A stretch of DNA of 64,000 nt from Streptomyces qinglanensis (GTDB lineage Bacteria; Actinomycetota; Actinomycetes; Streptomycetales; Streptomycetaceae): positions 1-64,000 of the forward strand of contig NZ_FOGO01000009.1 in NCBI RefSeq assembly GCF_900111245.1. Direction: 5' to 3'. Shown piece after piece: positions 26,256 to 33,289 of this stretch. How positions within the stretch are numbered: position 1 is the first letter of the stretch; every line of letters begins with the position of its first letter. Below the pieces are notes generated by a model. The model ran no database searches, had not been told where the DNA came from, and saw nothing but the letters and a program-made list of their open reading frames with translations. Made by a program: the position numbers and the translations under genes.

Positions 26256-26870
26256 TCAACCCTCCTCGGTCCGGTGCGGGGCCTCCTTCGGCGCCGGTCC
26301 CGGGGGCGGGCCGTGCCGGAGCGGGGTGAGCTGCTCGATGTCGTAGCGGGCCCGCAACTCGGCGACGGCCGCCTCGTCCGGCGGACCGTCCGCGGCCAGG
26401 ATGTCCAGCAGTTCGTCGAAGTAGCGCTCGTGGTCCGGGGGCGGTGCCGCCTGGAAGAACATCCGCGCCGGGGAACCGGTCCGATTGGCGAACGCGTGCG
26501 GGCAGCCCGGCGGCACCAGCACGGTGGTGCCCGCGGTGGCGCGCACGGGACGGTCCCCGGCGGCCGACTCCCACTCCCGCCAGCCGTCCCGGGTGCGCAC
26601 CCGGGGTTCGAAGGCGAGCAGCTCCAGCTCGCCCTCCAGCACGTAGAAGAGTTCCTCGCTGCGGGTGTGCACATGGGCGCCCACGTCGAAGCCGGGTGGT
26701 ACGACGACCTCGAAACTGGAGGCGGCCCGGGAGTGCTGCCCGGTCACCTTGAAGGTCACCTGCTGGGCGGCGGTGCGCAGGGTGCGGCCCTGACCCGGCG
26801 GCACGACCAGGCCGCTGGGCGGCCCGGGTCGGCGCTCCGGTCGGGGCTCCGCTGTTCCGGTACGGGTCAT
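26256..26870 (-). CDS. Cupin-domain monooxygenase (MomA-like) of the rppA operon
   Basis: A 204-residue single cupin: the first metal motif reads VGAHVHTRSEELFYVLEGE and the second is VLVPPGCPHAFANRT. Cupins beside rppA in Streptomyces (MomA/SCO1208-type) oxidise tetrahydroxynaphthalene to flaviolin. The start at 26870 overlaps the rppA stop by ATGA, so translation is coupled. The N-terminal 25 residues are basic and variable; the C-terminal 60 residues are helical (DERYFDELLDILA-like) and probably form a lid. Confidence 0.8.
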   Translation of the reverse strand: MTRTGTAEPRPERRPGPPSGLVVPPGQGRTLRTAAQQVTFKVTGQHSRAASSFEVVVPPGFDVGAHVHTRSEELFYVLEGELELLAFEPRVRTRDGWREWESAAGDRPVRATAGTTVLVPPGCPHAFANRTGSPARMFFQAAPPPDHERYFDELLDILAADGPPDEAAVAELRARYDIEQLTPLRHGPPPGPAPKEAPHRTEEG

Positions 26871-28078
26871 GACGGGCTCACTGCTCCTTCCGGTGGGTTC
26901 TCCGGGCGGGGGCCGGGGGGCCTCTCCGTCCCGGCGGGCGGCGGGACGTGCCGGGTTCCGGGGCGGTGCCGGACGGCGTCCGCCGGGTCGTCCGGTGCGT
27001 CGGCGCTCCCCCAACGGCCCAGTGCCATCTCCGCGGTGATGCCGGGGCCGAACCCGGCCAACAGCCCCCGCGCCCCGTCGCCGGGCCCGCCCTCGTCGAA
27101 CAGCCTGCGGAGGGCGTCCAGGACGACGACGCTGGCGGTGTTGCCGTACTCCGTCAGCGTGGCCCGGCTGAACCGGAAGGCGTGCTGCGGCACGTCGAGG
27201 TACTTGCCCAGGTCGAGCAGGATCCGCGGGCCGCCCGCGTGCACGATGTAGAAGTCCAGTGCGGAGGCGTCCCAACCGTGCCCTGCCGCGAGCTCGCACA
27301 GCGCGGGCGCCAGCGGCCCCATGGTCGAGGGCACCCGCTTGTCCAGCAGGAAGTGGAAGCCCGTGGAGCGCACGTCGTAGGAGATCCACCCCTCGGTGTG
27401 CGGGATCAGGTACGAGCCGTTGCGCAGCAGCCGGATGCCCGTTCCGCCCGAGCCGCGGACCACGGCGGCCGCCACCCCGTCCCCGAACAGGCCGTCGGAC
27501 AGCAGCGAGCCGACGCCGACATCGGTGGGCTGGTAGCACAGGGAGCAGAACTCGCACGCGACGATCAGCGCGTTGGCCTCGGGGTAGGCCGTGCAGAAGT
27601 CCTGTGCCCGGTTGATCGCCGCTCCGCCGCCCGCGCAGCCCAACTGCGCGATGGGCAGTTGGCGGGTCGTGGAGCGGAATCCCAGCGTGTTGATCAGCCA
27701 GGCCGTCAGCGAGGGCATCATGAAGCCGGTGCAGGAGACGTAGACGATGAGGTCGATCTGCTCGGCCTCCAGTTCGGCGGCGGCCAGCGCCCGGCCGACG
27801 ACGCGCGGCACCCGGGCCTTGGCCTCCGCCTCGTACACCGAGTTCCGCTCCCCGAAGCCGGGGTGCCGGAGGGTCAGCTCCAGGGGCTGGACGAGGTGTC
27901 TGGTCCGGACGCCGGTGTTCTCGATCAGCCGCAGCACGAGTGGAAGCTGAGGATGTTCCGCGTGCTGGGAACGCGCCAGTGCGAGCGTGTCCGCCAACGT
28001 GATCACGTGTGGCGGGACCTGTACAGCAGGTCGGCACAGAGTCGCCATGACAGGCACAACGAGGGGCCGACTCGACAT
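26867..28078 (-). CDS. rppA: Type III polyketide synthase, 1,3,6,8-tetrahydroxynaphthalene synthase
   Basis: A chalcone-synthase-fold enzyme with catalytic Cys in AQLGCAGGGAAINRA, His in FYIVHAGGP and Asn in LTEYGNTASVVVLDAL. It condenses five malonyl-CoA to tetrahydroxynaphthalene. With ATG at 28078 it has 403 residues and a GGAG ribosome site. With the internal ATG at 28048 it begins MATLCRPAV, as known RppA proteins do, and the catalytic residue becomes Cys138, the literature numbering, but no ribosome site is seen there. The last 50 residues are a Pro-rich tail. It is first in an operon with the cupin and P450 genes and makes a melanin-like pigment. Confidence 0.95.
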   Translation of the reverse strand: MSSRPLVVPVMATLCRPAVQVPPHVITLADTLALARSQHAEHPQLPLVLRLIENTGVRTRHLVQPLELTLRHPGFGERNSVYEAEAKARVPRVVGRALAAAELEAEQIDLIVYVSCTGFMMPSLTAWLINTLGFRSTTRQLPIAQLGCAGGGAAINRAQDFCTAYPEANALIVACEFCSLCYQPTDVGVGSLLSDGLFGDGVAAAVVRGSGGTGIRLLRNGSYLIPHTEGWISYDVRSTGFHFLLDKRVPSTMGPLAPALCELAAGHGWDASALDFYIVHAGGPRILLDLGKYLDVPQHAFRFSRATLTEYGNTASVVVLDALRRLFDEGGPGDGARGLLAGFGPGITAEMALGRWGSADAPDDPADAVRHRPGTRHVPPPAGTERPPGPRPENPPEGAVSPS

Positions 28079-28172
28079 GATACTCCACTATAGGGTGGGA
28101 AACCAACCCCAACCACCGCCATAGTAGCCAACTGCCCCATAAGGGACATGCGTTGCTCACCCCGGTCGGCCC

Positions 28173-28228
28173 GGCCCCCGGAACACCGTCGTCCGGGCCC
28201 TGCGCCGGACGACGGTGTTCCGGGGGCC
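28173..28228. repeat. Perfect 24-bp inverted repeat with 8-base loop
   Basis: 28173-28196 is exactly complementary to 28205-28228. In form it is a terminator, but no gene on either strand reads into it: rppA leads away to the left and the acetyltransferase to the right. Confidence 0.75.
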
Positions 28229-28375
28229 CGACCCCGCGCCGAACGAGACGTCACCGCACGGACGTCGCCGACGCCGACAGGCCGACTCGTCGCCGTTCGC
28301 CCGACGTCGCACGGGAAGCGGTCCGGAAAGAGGAGGATGGCAGCCCCGGGCGGCATGGCCGCCGGGGGCGCACCC

Positions 28376-28402
28376 GCGGGGGCTCGGACGGCGAGCCCCC
28401 GC
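28376..28402. repeat. Perfect 11-bp hairpin upstream of the acetyltransferase gene
   Basis: 28376-28386 pairs exactly with 28392-28402 over a 5-base loop, 125 bases before the ATG of the acetyltransferase gene. Confidence 0.6.
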
Positions 28403-28526
28403 GCTGCGGGCCCCGCCGCCGCGTCTGCCGGCGACGGGCCGAACGGCCCGGGGCACACCGGTGCGGACCGCCCGCACCGCACAAATCCGTGGCCCACGCG
28501 CCGCCGCCTGTGGAAACGTCCGGCCC

Positions 28527-29300
28527 ATGACCCTCCGCAGCACCGACACCGTCGAGATCACCCGCCTCGCCGACCGTCCGGACCTGACCGGCAGGCTCTA
28601 CGAGATCTCCGACGACTGGCCCGCCTTCGTCGCCCACGACCTGGTCGCCGGCACGCTGCTGCCGCAGGTCCCGGAGGACTTCCCGGAGTACTGCGTCGTC
28701 GCCACGGACGGGGACCGCGTCGTCGCGCGCGGGTACAGCGTGCCCTTCGACGCCGACTCGGCCGGCCGCGAGGAGACCCCCGACCAGGGGTGGGACCGGG
28801 TGCTGACGTGGGCCTGCACCGACCGGCGGCGCGGCCGTCCGACCACGGCGGTGAGCGCGCTGGAGATCACCGTCGACCCGGCGTACCGGGGCCGCGGGCT
28901 CTCCTCCCGGATGCTGGACGGGCTGCGTACGGCGGCGCACCGGCAGGGGCACCCGGAGATGGTGGCCCCGGTGCGCCCGACGGCCAAGCAGCAGCGGCCG
29001 GACCTGCCGATGGCCGACCACATGAGCGAACTGCGCGCCGACGGTCTGCCCGCCGACCCGTGGCTGCGCGTCCACGTCCGCGCGGGCGGCACCGTGGAGA
29101 AGGTCGCGCCCGCCTCCATGACGGTGAGCGCGCCCCTCGCCCGGTGGCGGGAGTGGACCGGGCTGCCGTTCGACCGCGCGGGAGAGGTACGGGTGCCGGG
29201 TGCGCTGGCGCCGGTGCACTGCGATCCGGTGCGGGGGCACGCCGTCTACGTCGAGCCCAACGTCTGGGTCCGGCACCGTGCCACGGAGCGGACAGGCTGA
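28527..29300 (+). CDS. GNAT-family N-acetyltransferase
   Basis: A 257-residue protein. The acetyl-CoA binding core is ALEITVDPAYRGRGLSSRMLDGL (the R-x-x-G-x-G/A loop). The N-terminal segment reads DWPAFVAHDLVAGTLLPQV, and the C-terminal half is unusually long, with an LPMADHMSELRADGLPADPW region and beta strands. The family acetylates small molecules or proteins; the substrate is unknown. The ATG at 28527 is close to GGAAACG. Confidence 0.75.
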   Translation: MTLRSTDTVEITRLADRPDLTGRLYEISDDWPAFVAHDLVAGTLLPQVPEDFPEYCVVATDGDRVVARGYSVPFDADSAGREETPDQGWDRVLTWACTDRRRGRPTTAVSALEITVDPAYRGRGLSSRMLDGLRTAAHRQGHPEMVAPVRPTAKQQRPDLPMADHMSELRADGLPADPWLRVHVRAGGTVEKVAPASMTVSAPLARWREWTGLPFDRAGEVRVPGALAPVHCDPVRGHAVYVEPNVWVRHRATERTG

Positions 29301-29349
29301 CCCGCGGCCGAGGCGCACCGGCCGCTGCCCGTGCGGCCCGTGCGGCGAC

Positions 29350-30540
29350 TCAGCCGGCCGCCGGACGCAGCCGCCACAGCCGCGTCGTCTCGGCCGCCCT
29401 GGCCGCGTGCAGGGGCGCCTCCGGATCCTCCGCCCTGCCGTGCCGGGGCCGGGCGTCGAGGTGGCCGGCCACCTCCAGTCCGGCCTCGGCGATCCAGTCC
29501 AGCAACTGCTCGCGGGGGCGCAGGCCGAGGTGCTCGGCGAGGTCGGAGAGGATCAGCCAGCCCTCGCCGCCGGGGGCGAGCCGTCCGGCCACCCCCGCGA
29601 GGAAGCCCCGCAGCATGCGGCTGTCGGGGTCGTAGACCGCCTGCTCCAGTACCGAGGTCGGCTTGGCGGGCAGCCACGGCGGATTGCAGACGACGAGGTC
29701 CGCGCGTCCGGCATCCCGGGGTGGGAACAGGTCGGACCGTACGACCTCGACCGCCTCCGCCACGCCGAGCCGCGCGGCGTTCTCGCGCGCGCACTCCACC
29801 GCCCGCTCGCCCAGATCGGTGGCGATCACCCGGCCCACACCGCGCCGGGCCAGCACCGCGGCCAGCACACCCGTCCCGGTGCCGACGTCGAAGGCCAGCA
29901 GTCCGGCAGCCGGCCGGTCCGGCAGCGGAGCCTGTGCGACCAGGTCGACGTACTCGCCGCGCACCGGTGAGAAGACCCCGTGGTAGGGGTGGATCCGGTC
30001 GCCGCCCAGCGCGTCGACGGGCACCCCGTTGCGCCACCACTCGTACGCGCCGAGCACGCCCTGCAGTTCGCGCAGGGAGACCAGCGCCAGGTCGCCCACG
30101 GCGCCACCGGGCGTGCCGTAGGCGGCCACACAGGCGGGGCCCACCTCCGGCGCGCGGCGCAGCGGTACGGCGTAGGAGCCGCCGGGTGCGGTCTCCAGCG
30201 GGACCAGCAGCATGCCGAGGATCCGGGCACGGCGGGAGCGGGCCTGCCGGTGGAGGTGGAAGCTTTCCAGGGGCGTGGCCCCCGGTTTGGGCTGCTTGCG
30301 GTCCACCCGGCGGCCGAGCGCCGCCAGCAGTTGCCGGGCACCGTGGTAGTCGCCGCGCCACAGCAGCGCGGTCCCCTCGCAGACCAGCTTGTAGGCGAGG
30401 TCGGCGGCCATCCGGTCGTCGGCGACGGCGACCCGCCGCGGCGGCCGGGCACCGCTCTCCGACCGCCACGCGGCGGTCCGCTCCCGGCCTCCCTCGTCCC
30501 ACCGGACGGTGCCGTCACCGGCGTCTGGCTGTGCGTTCAC
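29350..30540 (-). CDS. SAM-dependent methyltransferase with NPPW motif
   Basis: A 396-residue protein. Residues 1-200 form an N-terminal domain without clear relatives. Then come motif I LLAFDVGTGTGVLAAVLARRG, VIATDLGERAVECARENA and the catalytic LVVCNPPWLPAKP. NPPW/NPPY signatures belong to N-methyltransferases acting on glutamine, adenine or guanine (PrmC, RsmC, RlmG and relatives). The N-terminal half followed by an NPPW domain resembles the RsmC/RlmG layout, so an RNA target is plausible. The GTG start at 30540 has only a weak ribosome site. Confidence 0.75.
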   Translation of the reverse strand: MNAQPDAGDGTVRWDEGGRERTAAWRSESGARPPRRVAVADDRMAADLAYKLVCEGTALLWRGDYHGARQLLAALGRRVDRKQPKPGATPLESFHLHRQARSRRARILGMLLVPLETAPGGSYAVPLRRAPEVGPACVAAYGTPGGAVGDLALVSLRELQGVLGAYEWWRNGVPVDALGGDRIHPYHGVFSPVRGEYVDLVAQAPLPDRPAAGLLAFDVGTGTGVLAAVLARRGVGRVIATDLGERAVECARENAARLGVAEAVEVVRSDLFPPRDAGRADLVVCNPPWLPAKPTSVLEQAVYDPDSRMLRGFLAGVAGRLAPGGEGWLILSDLAEHLGLRPREQLLDWIAEAGLEVAGHLDARPRHGRAEDPEAPLHAARAAETTRLWRLRPAAG

Positions 30541-30641
30541 CGGACAACCGTAACCGCGCCCGCCGGCGCCCCTTCCGCCGCGGCCGGGCACCGGCCCCAC
30601 CAGTGCGGCGAAGCGCCGTCGGGCGATCGTGTGAAATGGAC

Positions 30642-30690
30642 TGACCAGCCGGTTCGGCACGGCCGTAGGCGGCGGGGAACCGGCTGGTCA
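30642..30690. repeat. 14-bp inverted repeat in a divergent promoter
   Basis: TGACCAGCCGGTTC (30642-30655) is repeated in inverted form at 30677-30690 with 21 bases between. The right arm overlaps the -35 element of the ECF-like promoter below, so a bound regulator would block it. Confidence 0.5.
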
Positions 30691-30701
30691 CGGCATACGT
30701 T
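30675..30701 (+). promoter_or_regulatory. ECF/SigR-like promoter for the 77-residue protein
   Basis: GGGAAC (30675-30680), an 18-base spacer, then GTT (30699-30701) is within one base of the SigR consensus GGGAAT-N18-GTT and also fits generic ECF promoters (GGAAC, CGTT). It lies about 55 bases upstream of the ATG at 30759. Confidence 0.5.
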
Positions 30702-30758
30702 GACGGGTGTACCGGAGCCGACCCGGCCGGTAGAGCCGTACACGACGGAGGCAGGACC

Positions 30759-30992
30759 ATGGCAGGCTTTCTCGACCGCGCCAAGGAGCAGGCTCAGCGG
30801 GGTATCGCGCAGGGCAAGGAGAAGGTGGAGGAGGTCCAGGCCCAGCGCGCGGGCAACGACCTGCTGCGCCGTCTGGGTGCCGCCTACTACGCGGAGCAGA
30901 AGGGCACCGGCTCGGCGCAGGAGGTCCAGCGGGCCCTCGCCGCCGTCCAGGAGCACGTGGCGCAGAACGGCGACGACTTCCTCAAGAACTGA
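30759..30992 (+). CDS. Small helical protein of 77 residues, function unknown
   Basis: A short, highly charged protein (MAGFLDRAKEQAQRGIAQGK...) predicted to be mostly amphipathic helix: many Glu, Gln and Lys, and no Cys. RKEKVEEVQAQR-like heptads could form a coiled coil. Codon use and a good ribosome site (GGAGGCAGGACC) indicate a true gene, and small conserved proteins of this kind occur in many Streptomyces, though I cannot name the family. An ECF/SigR-like promoter lies upstream and a perfect terminator follows. Confidence 0.75.
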   Translation: MAGFLDRAKEQAQRGIAQGKEKVEEVQAQRAGNDLLRRLGAAYYAEQKGTGSAQEVQRALAAVQEHVAQNGDDFLKN

Positions 30993-31028
30993 GACCGCCC
31001 CGCGGGCCGCGCGGCCCGGACCGGGCCG

Positions 31029-31059
31029 GGGCCGCTCCTCACCGGCCGAGGAGCGGCCC
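31029..31059. terminator. Terminator between convergent small-protein and NUDIX genes
   Basis: A perfect 12-bp stem (31029-31040 with 31048-31059) and a 7-base loop end 8 bases before the end of the NUDIX gene. Confidence 0.75.
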
Positions 31060-31067
31060 GAGCCGGC

Positions 31068-31598
31068 TCATCCGAAGCGGACGCGGTAGAGCATCAGCAG
31101 CGCCGCGGCCATGTTCGCCGCGGGGACCTCGCCCGCGGCGATGAGGTCGGGCACCTCCTTGAGCGGGACCCACTCGCGCTTCTCGGACTCGAAGTCGTCC
31201 TCCGGCGGCCCCACGTAGTCGGCCCCCGGCGACCAGTAGATGTGGTGCCGGGCGTCGGTGAGCCCGTTGGACGGCTCGACGGTCATCAGATGGCGGAGCG
31301 GTCCCGGGCGCCAGCCGGTCTCCTCCAGCATCTCCCGGGCCGCCGCCTCGACCAGGTCCTCGCCCTCCTCGACGACGCCCGCCGCCAGCTCCCACCCCCA
31401 ACTGTCCGTGATGAAGCGGTGCCGCCACAGCAGCAGCACCTCGTTGCGCTCGTTGACCGCGGTCGCCGCGGCGACGGGCCGCAGCCGGATCAGATAGTGA
31501 TCCAGGTGGCGCCCGTTCGGCAGTTCCACATCCGCCAGATTCACCCGAAGCCACTGGTTCTCGTACACAGTGTGTTCACCCAGGTTCTTCCATCGCAC
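31068..31598 (-). CDS. NUDIX hydrolase, ADP-ribose pyrophosphatase-like
   Basis: A 176-residue protein with an intact Nudix box, G-x5-E-x7-REMLEETGW (GVVEEGEDLVEAAAREMLEE region, residues 75-97). Upstream, LLLWRHRFITDSWGWEL is the typical ADP-ribose/NDP-sugar pyrophosphatase strand. It hydrolyses nucleoside diphosphates linked to another moiety with Mg2+. The GTG at 31598 follows AAGGGGG. An alternative ATG at 31631 would add 11 residues. Confidence 0.87.
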   Translation of the reverse strand: MRWKNLGEHTVYENQWLRVNLADVELPNGRHLDHYLIRLRPVAAATAVNERNEVLLLWRHRFITDSWGWELAAGVVEEGEDLVEAAAREMLEETGWRPGPLRHLMTVEPSNGLTDARHHIYWSPGADYVGPPEDDFESEKREWVPLKEVPDLIAAGEVPAANMAAALLMLYRVRFG

Positions 31599-31683
31599 GT
31601 ATGTGCCCCCTTCCCGACGGAGGTTGGGCACATCCCAGCATGTCGTGCGCTCCCGCTGACAGGGGCGCAGTGTGCGCCCCGGC

Positions 31684-33039
31684 TCAGAACGGCACGCTGA
31701 GCGAGTCCTCGATGAGCTTCGCCGCTTCGACCGCCGAAGTCCCGGGGTGCTGTTCCAGTCGCTTCCTGACCCTGCGCATGCGCCCGCGCAGCCGCTGCGA
31801 CTCGATGCCCTGCGCGGTGTCCACCATCTCCGCCGCGGTGACCGCGGCGCGTTCGGGTTCCCCCGCGTGCAGCGCCACGTCGGTGAGGGTGGCGAGCCGG
31901 TTGACCCGGCCGCGGGCGTGCGCGGGCGCGCGCGCCGCCCGCTGGGCGTACTCGGCTGCCGCGGACAGCTCTCCCAGGAGGATCAGCGCCTCGGCCAACC
32001 GCACCTCGACCAGCCCCGGTTGGACGTAGCTGGTCTCCTCGGGCTCCTCCTCGGGACGGATGCGCTCGGAGTACGCCTCGGCCCGGCGCATGCAGTCGTG
32101 CGCGCTGCGCCGGTCCCCGAGCCGGGCGTACGCACCGGCCTGCATCGCGTACACATCCGTGGCGAGCGCGGCGCTGATGCGCGGTCCCGTGGTGCGCAGC
32201 AGGGCCTCGGAACAGGCGAGCGCGTGCCGGGTGTCGCCGAGGAACAGCGCCTGGTTGACGAGGAGGGCGACCACATACCCGCCGAAGACCAGGTCGCCGG
32301 ACGCCTTGCCGAGCCGCAGTGCCTGGTGGAAGTAGCGCTGGGCCAGCCCCTGCGCGTCGGCGTCGTAGGCACAGATGCCGCTGATGGCCGCCAGTGAGCC
32401 GACGGCACGGCACAGTGCGCGGCCGGTGGTGTCGTCGTAGCTCCCGCGCAGCAGCGGGGCGACCTCGCCGTGCAGGAAGCCGACCACCCGGCCGCGGGTG
32501 GCGACTCCCCCGGCGTTGCGGTACAGATGCTCGTAGTGGCCGCGGGCGGCGTGCAGTACGCCCACGTCCGCGCCGGTGACCTCGGCGCCGCCGGTGCGCG
32601 AGACGTCCCGGTCCTCGGGCGGGTTCTCCCACTCCCACACCGGTGCGACAGCCGCGCCGCCGGTCAGCAGGGCGGGGCCGAGCCGGTCCCCGTGCACCCG
32701 GTCGGAGCGCCACAGGGAGGCCGCGCGTTCCACGAACCGGTCCAGGCCCGCCGCCTCGGAGCCGAGTGCGGGCCCGGGAAGCCGGCCGTCCACGGGGACG
32801 TCCATGCCGATGTCACTGAGCGTGAGAGTTCTGTCGAGCTGGCGTCCGAGGACCTCGCAGATCAACTCGGGGACGCTGCCGCGTGGCCGTTGCCCTTTCA
32901 CCCAGCGCGCCACGGCCGTGTGATCGTAACGCAGGGTCATCCCTGCTCGGTCGCCTAATCGATTGATTCTCGCCGCAAGACCGGCTCGGGACATCCCTGC
33001 CTGGTCAAGGAGCGCGTCCAGTTGGCTGTTGGGCTCCAT
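31684..33039 (-). CDS. NsdA-like transcriptional regulator with TPR region
   Basis: A 451-residue protein. Residues 1-70 form a DNA-binding domain of the Streptomyces NsdA/NsdB type: LDALLDQAGMSRAGLAARIN, then LRYDHTAVARWVKGQRPRG and ELICEVLGRQLDR. The remainder is all-helical with TPR-like repeats (ALRLGKASGDLVFGGYVVALL, AEALILLGELSAAAEYAQRA). NsdA in S. coelicolor is a negative regulator of aerial mycelium and antibiotic production. The start ATG 33039 follows GGAGGGC. It is divergent from a second gene of the same family, with a palindrome in the gap. Confidence 0.8.
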   Translation of the reverse strand: MEPNSQLDALLDQAGMSRAGLAARINRLGDRAGMTLRYDHTAVARWVKGQRPRGSVPELICEVLGRQLDRTLTLSDIGMDVPVDGRLPGPALGSEAAGLDRFVERAASLWRSDRVHGDRLGPALLTGGAAVAPVWEWENPPEDRDVSRTGGAEVTGADVGVLHAARGHYEHLYRNAGGVATRGRVVGFLHGEVAPLLRGSYDDTTGRALCRAVGSLAAISGICAYDADAQGLAQRYFHQALRLGKASGDLVFGGYVVALLVNQALFLGDTRHALACSEALLRTTGPRISAALATDVYAMQAGAYARLGDRRSAHDCMRRAEAYSERIRPEEEPEETSYVQPGLVEVRLAEALILLGELSAAAEYAQRAARAPAHARGRVNRLATLTDVALHAGEPERAAVTAAEMVDTAQGIESQRLRGRMRRVRKRLEQHPGTSAVEAAKLIEDSLSVPF

Positions 33040-33087
33040 GCCGCCCTCCGTCGGGTCCAACGTGTCGTCTCGCAGAGTAATGGACCT

Positions 33088-33110
33088 GCTTTCACACGGG
33101 GTGTGAAAGC
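33088..33110. promoter_or_regulatory. Palindrome in the gap between two NsdA-like regulators
   Basis: GCTTTCACAC and its exact inverse GTGTGAAAGC flank a GGG centre. It lies 49 bases from the minus-strand gene and 180 bases from the plus-strand gene, a natural operator for autoregulation of one or both. Confidence 0.6.
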
Positions 33111-33289
33111 ACCACGCAGTCGTGCACCCGGCACATGCTCCCGCAGCGCGGAGCGATGCGGTTCCCTGAAGACATCCGCGTGCATGACAGCACATCAAGC
33201 ACACGGAGAGCTACGGAAAGACATCACCTGATTCCGGAAGTGAGGCAGAACAGTGAACGACCCCATCCGGTTCCACCGCAGGAACAACC

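Larger units (their letters stand above)
28079..28526. other. Divergent region rppA / acetyltransferase with two strong hairpins
   Basis: Without a convincing gene. Near rppA it is AT-rich: TATAGT on the minus strand at 28092-28087 could be a -10 element giving a nearly leaderless rppA mRNA. Further on are two hairpins (28173-28228 and 28376-28402) in the leader of the acetyltransferase gene. Confidence 0.5.

Noticed and set aside
28153..28530. Possible 125-residue protein between rppA and the acetyltransferase
   Set aside because: The translation is Arg/Pro/Gly-rich, spans both hairpins and has no ribosome site.
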